DNA from: Burkholderiales bacterium
GTDB lineage: Bacteria; Pseudomonadota; Gammaproteobacteria; Burkholderiales; Casimicrobiaceae
Length of the DNA stretch: 7,388 bases
Direction of reading: 5' to 3'
NCBI GenBank assembly: GCA_025354075.1
Contig: JANXNO010000639.1
Span: 1 to 7,388 of the forward strand
The notes beneath the pieces were generated by a model that worked only from the letters and a program-made list of their open reading frames with translations, was not told the DNA's origin and did not search any database. The position numbers and the translations under genes are program-made. Below are positions 1 to 5,989 of this stretch, piece after piece (the stretch's first letter is position 1; every line of letters starts with the position of its first letter).

Positions 1-1
1 A

Positions 2-46
2 AGCACTCAGCCTGCGGTAGTCGTGGGTGGCACGGTTAAAGGATGA
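2..46 (+). CDS. C-terminal end of an upstream gene, probably T2SS protein GspM (partial)
   Basis: Only the last 14 codons and the TGA stop are inside the window, ending in the residues AVVVGGTVKG. The stop overlaps the start of the next gene as ATGA, the usual sign of translational coupling in an operon. A beta-strand-like ending of this kind fits the ferredoxin-like periplasmic domain that closes GspM/PilO-type proteins, and gspM normally sits just before the GspN/C-like gene in T2SS operons. The fragment alone cannot identify the protein, so the GspM name rests on gene order. Confidence 0.5.
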   Translation, partial: STQPAVVVGGTVKG

Positions 47-792
47 GCACTTTGTTTACCCTGCGCAATTTATTGATCGCAATCGCGGTGTTGCTTGCGG
101 TTGCGATTGGCATCGAGACGGACTGGGGTGCCAATCTTTCGACGCCCCAGCTTCAGGCGCGTTCGGGTGGCATCAAACACGATACCGCTGCCGTTTTGCC
201 GGACTTCCGGCTGAGCTCCGAGTCAACGACATATGCGCAGATCGTTGACCGGCCGCTACTGAACCCCAGCCGACGGCCTGCGCCGACACAACTGGTGACC
301 GCCGCGCCAGAACCGCCCAAGCCGCAGGTGCGTCGGGGCCTGTATCAACTTATTGGGATCACCGATCTGGGCTCCGTAAAAATTGCGCAGCTTCGCGAAG
401 TGGCGTCAAATCGCGTCAAAAGTGTCCGTCTGGGTGATCAGTTACAGGAAATGACGGTGGCGAAAGTGGATGCCACTCAGGTAACGCTGGCGTTTCAGGG
501 GGAAACGGACGTGATCGAGATGGCAAAGTTCACCGTATCTGGTCGTGTTCCCCAGCCGCCAACACCACCGCCAGCGGCCCCTGCGCCTGTTGTTGCACAG
601 GCGCAAACGGCGGTTCCGGTCATCTCGCAGCCCGAAGCCGCGGCCACGCCCGCACCTACAGATGTCACGCGAATGCTGGAAATGCGACGCGCTGCGCGTG
701 CGGCGGGTGTCGCAGATCCTACCGATGCGGCGGTGATCGAAGAGCGCCGCCGTGCCTTTGCGGCCGCACGTTCGGGTCGACCACAACAATAA
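43..792 (+). CDS. T2SS inner-membrane protein, GspC/GspN-like (PulC homology-region type)
   Basis: A 249-aa bitopic inner-membrane protein. Residues about 9-25 form one hydrophobic segment near the N-terminus, after a short cytoplasmic stub, so the rest lies in the periplasm. The motif RPLLNPSRRP (70-79) and the small beta domain after it (about 98-165, starting YQLIGITDLG and including VRLGDQLQ) are typical of the GspC homology region, which contacts the N0 domain of the secretin and couples it to the inner-membrane platform. A Pro/Ala-rich linker (169-206) leads to a charged, probably helical tail with many Arg residues (208-249). No PDZ domain is present, so it is shorter than classical GspC and resembles the short proteins often labelled GspN in betaproteobacteria. 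The start at 43 is supported by the ATGA overlap with the upstream gene and a GGA at 40-42 region. Family assignment is fairly sure; C versus N naming is not. Confidence 0.75.
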   Translation: MSTLFTLRNLLIAIAVLLAVAIGIETDWGANLSTPQLQARSGGIKHDTAAVLPDFRLSSESTTYAQIVDRPLLNPSRRPAPTQLVTAAPEPPKPQVRRGLYQLIGITDLGSVKIAQLREVASNRVKSVRLGDQLQEMTVAKVDATQVTLAFQGETDVIEMAKFTVSGRVPQPPTPPPAAPAPVVAQAQTAVPVISQPEAAATPAPTDVTRMLEMRRAARAAGVADPTDAAVIEERRRAFAAARSGRPQQ

Positions 793-902
793 CAACCTGG
801 CGCTTTGAAACTTCCGTGGCTTACCCGACAGAAATCTGCGCCTGTTGATCATAATTTTCCGTGATGAACACTGACTCACCGACTGGATTGATAAAAATAC
901 TT

Positions 903-3227
903 ATGAATAGCCGCCTGTACGCTTACCTTCCAATTTCGTTATCCGCAGTGCTATTCACTCTGGCTGGGTGTGCTGTCAACACACCGGGTCAAAACGGACC
1001 ATCTGGGAACAGTGCGGACTTGACGCCAAGGGCAGCCGCGAGCGCCCCTGAGAGCTCGCTGCTTCGGGCCAGCAAACGCGATCTGAAGACTGTTGGCGAG
1101 ACCGAAGACGCGTCGGTGTCTCGTGGGCCCAGCACAAGCGTTGACACCATGCTCGGCTCGGGAGTTACGTTCCGTTCAATGGCGAGCGATTCGCCGCGTG
1201 TAAGCGCGCCGGGCACGGGGCAGCCGGTTAGCCTCTCGTTTGAAAACGGTGATGTGCGGGAGGTCGTGCGCAATATCCTGGGTGATTTGTTAGGTGAAAA
1301 TTACATCATCGACCCGCGCGTGCAAGGCACGATCACCATGAAGACGGCCAAACCTGTGCCAGCCTCTGACGCGATCGTGCTGCTCGAAACCATTTTGCGC
1401 GCAAACAATATCGGGATGGCGAAGGAGGGGGCCTATTGGCGCGTACTACCGTTGAACGAGGTGATCAAAGGCGTTGCGCGGCCCGTCACGGCTAACGCGC
1501 CAGGGATTACGGCTATTCGTGGCGCGAGTGTTGTGATTTATCCGGTCAAGCACATCGGCGCGAAGGAAATGTTACGTGTGCTTGAGCCGTTCGCGAAGGA
1601 TGCACAAAGCTTGCGCGTCGATGAGCTTCGAAATCTGCTTTTCATATCCGGCCCGCAATCAGATACGGATCGCCTGATAGAAATCGCCGACATGTTCGAC
1701 GTCAGCTTGTTGGCAGGTATGTCCTTCTCCCTCGTGACGCTACGCAGTGCGGACGTTACGCTCGTGATGGCCGATTACGAAAAAATTGTCGGTGGCGCGG
1801 CACTCAATCCGTTCGCTGGATTGCTACGCGTGGTGCCGATCGCACGTATGAACGCGGTAATGCTGATTTCACCCCAGCGTGAGGTGATATTGAATGCGCA
1901 GCAATGGATAGAGCGACTCGATAAGGGGGGCGACGCGGGAGGCGGTGCTCGTCTGTACGTGTATGAAGTGCAATTTACTCAAGCGGAAAAACTGCAGGCC
2001 ACGCTACAACAGGCCCTGAGCGGGCGAGCTAATCCAGCCGCAGCCGCATCAGTAGCGCCAGGCCAAACACCGAACACCGTGTTTTCGCCGGTTTCGCCAT
2101 TGCCGGGCCAATCGATTGTGACAGCTGGTAACACCGCAGCTACCCCTGTAGCGGTTGCACGTCCCCCCGTTTCTGGTGTTGCCGCGGCAGGTGGGCAGGC
2201 GATTGGGTTGGCTCGCAACGCAACGGTTATTGCTGATAAGGACCGCAACGCGCTCTTGATTGTCGCCACGCCGTCAGAGTACGCCGCCATTGAGATAGCC
2301 CTAAAGAAGCTCGATACGGCACCGAAAATGATCGCAATTGAAGTTCAAATCGCCCAAGTGGCCTTGACTGGCGATCTTAAGTTTGGCTTATCTGGAATGT
2401 TCAGCGGCAAACCTGATTCGCCGATAAACCGGCTCACGTCTGAGGGTGGTGTCGGGTCCATTAACAGTGCGACCACGACCGCCGGTGCAATAGTGTCTGG
2501 ATTCAACTATACGTGGCAGGGAGCTGCCGCGAAGGCGATGCTAAATACGCTGCAAAACAAAGGCCAGTCACGAACTATTGCCTCACCGACCATGATGACG
2601 CTCGACAACCAAAAGGTCAGCTTTACCAATGGCACCCAAATTTCGGTGCAAACCCAATCAGTCGCTGGTAGCGCCGTGACGGGTGCTACGAATTCCTTTC
2701 AATACATCAATACTGGGCTGACCATCGTGCTGACACCCCGCGTCAGCGGCGACAATGTGTTTCTCGAAATTCAGCAACAAAACAGCAACGCGGTTGCGCG
2801 AACCGACGGTAATCCGAACCCGGATATCGTTCAAAATTCGCAGCAAACATCAGTGATGGTGGCTAACGGAGACACCATGCTCCTTGGCGGATTGTTTCTC
2901 GACTCAAGCAGTAATGGCAGTAGCGGCTTGCCCTTGTTGTCAACGATACCCCTTGTTGGCGGGTTGTTTGGCACGCAGAGCTGGAATTCAAACCGATCCG
3001 AGCTGGTAATGCTGGTTACGCCGCGCATCATGGCGACGACGCAGGATACGCGCGGCGTCGTGGACGAATTACGCAAAAAAATGCAAAGCATAGAGAATTT
3101 CGCGCCTACCGCGTCGACGCGAGAACTGCCAACGAGCGCCGATGACCGCGACATTCTCAATGGAGGGTCGCTACGAATCGCTCCAAGCGTCAATAAGCCG
3201 GAGCCGACCACTGGTGGGGCACCGTGA
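903..3227 (+). CDS. gspD: T2SS outer-membrane secretin GspD, putative lipoprotein
   Basis: This subunit forms the multimeric outer-membrane channel of the type II secretion system. Numbered from the ATG at 903 (774 aa), it shows a signal sequence with lipobox LAGC (Cys23, then Ala), a low-complexity linker to about 105, N0 (107-185), three ring-building N domains (N1 about 210-268, N2 273-345, N3 350-478), and the beta-barrel secretin domain (479-712). The secretin signature is at 675-690 (GLPLLSTIPLVGGLFG), followed by the conserved NRSELVMLVTPRIM ending. N3 carries a Pro/Ala/Ser-rich insert at 381-440, where this family is usually variable. A short charged helix follows at about 720-735, then a disordered tail. 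The frame extends upstream to GTG 861 and ATG 864. I prefer 903 because it gives a clean lipoprotein signal peptide, although no start has a strong ribosome binding site. It lies 110 bp after the GspC/N-like gene, probably in the same operon. Confidence 0.93.
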   Translation: MNSRLYAYLPISLSAVLFTLAGCAVNTPGQNGPSGNSADLTPRAAASAPESSLLRASKRDLKTVGETEDASVSRGPSTSVDTMLGSGVTFRSMASDSPRVSAPGTGQPVSLSFENGDVREVVRNILGDLLGENYIIDPRVQGTITMKTAKPVPASDAIVLLETILRANNIGMAKEGAYWRVLPLNEVIKGVARPVTANAPGITAIRGASVVIYPVKHIGAKEMLRVLEPFAKDAQSLRVDELRNLLFISGPQSDTDRLIEIADMFDVSLLAGMSFSLVTLRSADVTLVMADYEKIVGGAALNPFAGLLRVVPIARMNAVMLISPQREVILNAQQWIERLDKGGDAGGGARLYVYEVQFTQAEKLQATLQQALSGRANPAAAASVAPGQTPNTVFSPVSPLPGQSIVTAGNTAATPVAVARPPVSGVAAAGGQAIGLARNATVIADKDRNALLIVATPSEYAAIEIALKKLDTAPKMIAIEVQIAQVALTGDLKFGLSGMFSGKPDSPINRLTSEGGVGSINSATTTAGAIVSGFNYTWQGAAAKAMLNTLQNKGQSRTIASPTMMTLDNQKVSFTNGTQISVQTQSVAGSAVTGATNSFQYINTGLTIVLTPRVSGDNVFLEIQQQNSNAVARTDGNPNPDIVQNSQQTSVMVANGDTMLLGGLFLDSSSNGSSGLPLLSTIPLVGGLFGTQSWNSNRSELVMLVTPRIMATTQDTRGVVDELRKKMQSIENFAPTASTRELPTSADDRDILNGGSLRIAPSVNKPEPTTGGAP

Positions 3228-3313
3228 TAAGACGTGAAATGCGACTGTCAAAAACTGAACGCCGTGCGTCAGTCACGCGCGTTGAGTGCAAATCGAGTCA
3301 AGGTGTAGTAAAA

Positions 3314-3886
3314 ATGCAACACACACATTCTGATGAAATCATCAAAATACGGAATCAAAAGCAGCGCAGATATGCACTCGCATTGCTGTGTTCGGTAACG
3401 TTATTCGTTGCACCGTCGCTATCAGTGGCGGAGGCACCGGCAGTGACCCCAGTGGTGGTTGAACCCGTTGCTCAGCCACCGAAAGACAGCGCCGTCGCCA
3501 CCCCGCCACCAGTCAAAAGTAACGGCGTTGTGGCTGCTACCCCGCAAGCTATCGTCGACAAGGCACGCTGGGAGGCGCGCGCGCTGGAGCGGGCAAGAGA
3601 GCGCTGGAAACTGATTGTTGAAAAGCGCTTTGACGATGCTTACAGTTACCTCACGGAAACGGGACGGGCGCTGCTTACGAAGGAGCAGCACGCAGCTCAA
3701 CTCGACCGATTCGGATATGTGGACGGCGCGGTTGATAGAGCTGAATGCTCGGCCACAGTCTGCACCGTAAAGGCGCGCGGCACAATTACAATCAAGATAC
3801 CAAAAATAGGTTCGCGTCCTCAACAACTCTTTCTCGATGAGTCCTGGGTGTTGGTTGGCGAAGAAATGTGGTTGCTACAGAAATGA
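3314..3886 (+). CDS. Exported hypothetical protein with C-terminal NTF2-like domain
   Basis: A 190-aa protein with a basic N-region (KIRNQKQRRY), a hydrophobic core at about 20-36 and a probable signal peptidase site near SVA/EA (39-41). A Pro/Val-rich linker follows (42-77), then a domain of about 110 residues. That domain opens with an Arg-rich helix (ARWEARALERARERW), then FDDAYSYLTETGRALLT, then beta strands with a Cys pair (C145, C150), ending ESWVLVGEEMWLLQK. The helix, the 'D.AY.YL' motif and the final W-containing strands resemble small NTF2-like domains of betaproteobacterial periplasmic proteins; this is my reading of the pattern, not a search result. The frame is open from GTG 3224, which overlaps the gspD stop, but ATG 3314 has AAGGTG at 3300-3305 with 8-nt spacing and gives a normal signal peptide. 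It is probably co-transcribed with gspD. A T2SS role is possible but unproven. Confidence 0.8.
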   Translation: MQHTHSDEIIKIRNQKQRRYALALLCSVTLFVAPSLSVAEAPAVTPVVVEPVAQPPKDSAVATPPPVKSNGVVAATPQAIVDKARWEARALERARERWKLIVEKRFDDAYSYLTETGRALLTKEQHAAQLDRFGYVDGAVDRAECSATVCTVKARGTITIKIPKIGSRPQQLFLDESWVLVGEEMWLLQK

Positions 3887-3900
3887 AGTTCGGCTATAGT
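3872..3900 (+). promoter_or_regulatory. Probable sigma70-type promoter for the 504-aa surface protein gene
   Basis: A -35 box TTGCTA (3872-3877, 4 of 6 to consensus) is separated by exactly 17 bp from a -10 box TATAGT (3895-3900, 5 of 6). It overlaps the last codons of the preceding gene and predicts a start near 3907 and an 87-nt leader. It is the best match in this gap and fits with the downstream gene having its own terminator. Prediction only. Confidence 0.5.
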
Positions 3901-3914
3901 TTGAACATAGCGGG

Positions 3915-3932
3915 TCTCTCAAGACTTAGAGA
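3915..3932 (+). promoter_or_regulatory. Imperfect dyad in the leader, possible operator or 5' hairpin
   Basis: TCTCT and AGAGA are perfect inverted arms, and on DNA the symmetry continues inward (AAG / CTT) with one extra C in the left arm. It lies about 8-25 bases after the predicted transcription start, where a repressor could bind, or it could form a short 5-bp RNA hairpin with an 8-nt loop. No known protein site is recognised. Confidence 0.25.
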
Positions 3933-3969
3933 AAAACAAATCGCTGTTGGTTCTAGATATATATCGTTA

Positions 3970-3982
3970 CTCAATTGAGGAG
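3970..3982 (+). promoter_or_regulatory. Shine-Dalgarno site overlapped by a 10-bp palindrome
   Basis: GAGGAG (3977-3982) is a strong ribosome binding site 11 nt before the ATG at 3994 and fixes that start. The perfect palindrome CTCAATTGAG (3970-3979) overlaps its first bases. In RNA it cannot fold on itself as a stable hairpin, but CTC could pair in trans or dimerise. The overlap may be chance. Confidence 0.6.
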
Positions 3983-3993
3983 TTCTACAAATA

Positions 3994-5508
3994 ATGAAAA
4001 TGCTTAAACATACATCAGTAGTTGCAGCCCTAGCGGCAGCAGGTGCTGTATCGTTTGTCGGCAGCGCTTCAGCTGTAGGCGTTAACGTCGACGGTCTGGG
4101 CGAAGCCCTTATTTACCCGTACTACACGGCGCGCGGCGGTAACGCTACGCTCCTGTCGCTGGTTAACACTACTACGCAAGCCAAAGTTGTTAAAGTTCGT
4201 TTCCGTGAGGCTAAAAACTCCGAAGACGTACTTGACTTTAACTTGTACCTTTCGCCCTACGACGTGTGGACCGGTGGCGTATTCGCTAACGGTGCCGGTG
4301 CGCGTTTAATTACTTCTGACACCAGCTGTACGGCTCCGGCTAAGACGGCGTGGATCGCACTCGGTGGCGGCGCTTACGCAGTTGATTTCTTCAAGTTTGC
4401 ATACGAAGCGACTGATGGTGATACACAAACTCTTGATCGTACGCTCGAGGGTTACGTTGAAGTCATCGAGATGGCGACAATTTTGTCATCCGGAACGGTT
4501 AGCGGCCCTATCTACAAGGCCCTGAAGCACGTTGCGGGTGTAGCGCCTTGCGGTTCGGATATTCCTACCGGTTCCAGCACAACCATCGGTGACGGTATCG
4601 TTGCGCCAACAGGTGGCTTGTTCGGTGCGTCTACTTACGTGAGCCTCGGCAACGGTGCTGCCACGTCGGTAAATGCAACTGCAATGAACGGCTTCGGTCG
4701 TACCGGTCGTATCACGCCTTCTGACAACGTTTCGCCGAATCTGTTTGATCATGGATCAGCCATTGCTGCTGTGACAACGCCGACACAAGTCGTAGTCGCA
4801 AACATGACTGTCGCGATTGATCCAGTTATTGAAGGTACGCAGACCATCTCGGCTGCTCGCGCTACCTCAGCTGCAATTACGTCGTCAAACGTATACGGCG
4901 AGTATGGCTACACTGCGGATCTGTCGATCGCGTCTGATTGGGTTATCACATTCCCAACGAAGAGTTTCTTCGTAAACCGTGCGGTTGCATTGGCTCCATT
5001 CTCCAAGATTTGGAACAAGACGACTAAAACTGCTTGCGAAACAGTTGCTCTGACGAGTACGGATCGGGAAGAAGTGCGTGCCTCTGGCCCAGGTGTTGGA
5101 TTCTCACCAAAACCGCCTGATGCCGATCCGAATTCACTGTGCTATGAGGCAAACGTCATCAGCTTTGGTTCGGGCGCGAAGGCAACCGGCGCAAGCGGCG
5201 TTCTGGCTTCGGCTAACACGCTGTGGTTCGCTGGTACGCAGGGCGCGAGAGACGGCGGTTGGCTTGACCTCCAGTTCACAGGTGTGAATGCCGCGGCAGG
5301 AGTTCCAGGTGCTTTAGTAGCTGGCTTGGATCTGACCTCTGGTGCCCCAATCGCGCCAGGCTCGGTGACGTTCGTTGGTCTCCCAGTTGTTGGTTTCTCA
5401 GCATCTGGTATCAAGGTTACGGCCCCGGCAGCTGGCTTGCCACGTGACAATTACTCAGCTTCTGCTAACTTGGCATTTAAGAAGAACATCAAGTTCGGCA
5501 TTCAGTAG
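3994..5508 (+). CDS. Secreted surface-type protein, probably highly expressed
   Basis: A 504-aa protein with a clear Sec signal peptide: KMLKH, a hydrophobic core, then SASA with cleavage after Ala27. The first part of the mature protein (37-94) carries a block I recognise from uncharacterised exported proteins of beta- and gammaproteobacteria: IYPYYTARGGNATLLSLVN, then VRFREAKNS, then VLDFNLYLSPYDVWTG. This looks like a beta-sandwich domain; no enzyme motif is visible. The rest is rich in Ala, Gly, Thr, Ser and Val, with only four cysteines (112, 186, 348, 383), enough for two disulfides. There is no LPXTG, PEP-CTERM or beta-barrel ending (it ends FKKNIKFGIQ). Codon use is strongly biased: 9 of 13 Arg codons are CGT, and GGT, GCT, AAC and TTC are frequent, unlike gspD. 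With its own promoter, strong ribosome site and terminator, this suggests an abundant structural or S-layer-like product. Exact function unknown. Confidence 0.88.
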   Translation: MKMLKHTSVVAALAAAGAVSFVGSASAVGVNVDGLGEALIYPYYTARGGNATLLSLVNTTTQAKVVKVRFREAKNSEDVLDFNLYLSPYDVWTGGVFANGAGARLITSDTSCTAPAKTAWIALGGGAYAVDFFKFAYEATDGDTQTLDRTLEGYVEVIEMATILSSGTVSGPIYKALKHVAGVAPCGSDIPTGSSTTIGDGIVAPTGGLFGASTYVSLGNGAATSVNATAMNGFGRTGRITPSDNVSPNLFDHGSAIAAVTTPTQVVVANMTVAIDPVIEGTQTISAARATSAAITSSNVYGEYGYTADLSIASDWVITFPTKSFFVNRAVALAPFSKIWNKTTKTACETVALTSTDREEVRASGPGVGFSPKPPDADPNSLCYEANVISFGSGAKATGASGVLASANTLWFAGTQGARDGGWLDLQFTGVNAAAGVPGALVAGLDLTSGAPIAPGSVTFVGLPVVGFSASGIKVTAPAAGLPRDNYSASANLAFKKNIKFGIQ

Positions 5509-5520
5509 CCACAACGAAAC

Positions 5521-5577
5521 TAGGGGAACCACCACACTGGTAGCAGTGTGGTGTACTGATGAAAATCGCCACCCCTA
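5521..5577 (+). other. Structured 3' UTR: outer stem enclosing a perfect 10-bp hairpin
   Basis: Starting 12 bases after the stop codon, TAGGGG (5521-5526) can pair with CCCCTA (5572-5577). Inside lies a perfect 10-bp hairpin, 5530-5539 with 5544-5553, loop GTAG. A third small element, GAT-GAAA-ATC (5558-5567), has a 3-bp stem with a GNRA loop. Together they could form a three-way junction just ahead of the terminator. No run of T follows, so it is not itself a standard terminator. It may protect the mRNA 3' end or act as an RNA element; I recognise no known RNA family. Confidence 0.5.
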
Positions 5578-5586
5578 AGAAAAACT

Positions 5587-5612
5587 AAAACGGGCGAAAG
5601 CCCGTTTTTTTT
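5587..5612 (+). terminator. Rho-independent terminator after the surface protein gene
   Basis: Stem ACGGGC (5590-5595) and GCCCGT (5600-5605), closed by a GAAA tetraloop, followed by an unbroken T run to 5612. AAA before the stem can pair with part of the T run. On the minus strand the A-rich flank gives an interrupted T tract, so weak two-way activity is possible, but no minus-strand gene needs it here. Confidence 0.93.
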
Positions 5613-5989
5613 CGTCCCATCGCACTCATGATTTTGCCCTCAAGATAAAAAACACCGTAGCGACTACAATATTGATTGGTCTAGCTATGTAAATGACATT
5701 GCGTACGACGGGCTGCGATGCCTTTTGGCGTCGGCCGCCAAGGAACTTAGTGGATGCGAAGGCAGCCTCACTCAGTCCCAGCGACTATTAACTACGGATT
5801 GTTAATGGCAGCAATAATTCCAGTGGTCAATGAAACGTTCACCCGACCACGGTGAAGAGATTTCAGAAGAAAATCGATACAAGCATCAACAACTTACAAG
5901 TGATCAACGAGATTTTTTTGGTGATAACTGAGCAAATAAATATATCAACCGCCAGTTGCAACCGCGTCGCTTAAAGTGATTGTCCAACC
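5613..5989. other. Intergenic region of about 377 bases with no convincing gene
   Basis: No long reading frame occurs on either strand. Visible items are an imperfect hairpin at 5723-5743 (TTGGCG/CGCCAA plus two G-T pairs, loop TCGGC, no T run); a 33-codon frame at 5830-5931 encoding a very hydrophilic peptide with no good ribosome site; two TGAT-AAC-GAG-like direct repeats 21 bp apart (5901 and 5922); and a weak promoter-like pair TTGGTG (5918-5923), 17 bp, TATATC (5941-5946), which would start transcription about 37 bases before the gene at 5990. The 5' flank of that gene is AT-rich, as promoter regions often are. Confidence 0.5.

Noticed and set aside
442..879. Minus-strand 145-codon frame opposite the GspC/N-like gene
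   Set aside because: Very Arg/Cys-rich with low-complexity runs, as expected for the antisense of an Ala/Pro-rich coding stretch; no ribosome site and no family resemblance.
861..902. Upstream starts GTG 861 and ATG 864 for gspD
   Set aside because: They add 14 or 13 residues including Asp ahead of a good lipoprotein signal peptide and have no ribosome site. I kept ATG 903, but homologue alignment could overturn this.
793..902. Separate promoter before gspD (CATAAT at 850-855)
   Set aside because: The -10-like box has no acceptable -35 box at 16-18 bp, so transcription from the upstream T2SS genes is the simpler reading.
3224..3313. GTG 3224 start for the 190-aa gene, overlapping the gspD stop
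   Set aside because: The overlap would suggest coupling, but it places 30 basic residues before the signal peptide. ATG 3314 has a good Shine-Dalgarno site (AAGGTG, 8 nt) and a normal signal length.
5509..5605. Hammerhead ribozyme: CTGATGA at 5556-5562 near GAAAC and CGAAAG
   Set aside because: The core string is present, but no stem II hairpin follows it with GAAA in the right place, and there is no UH before stem I. The GAAA in 5596-5599 is the loop of the terminator. A chance match.
5723..5743. Hairpin in the intergenic region as a terminator or mobile-element end
   Set aside because: No T run on either side and no matching inverted copy or target duplication elsewhere in the window.
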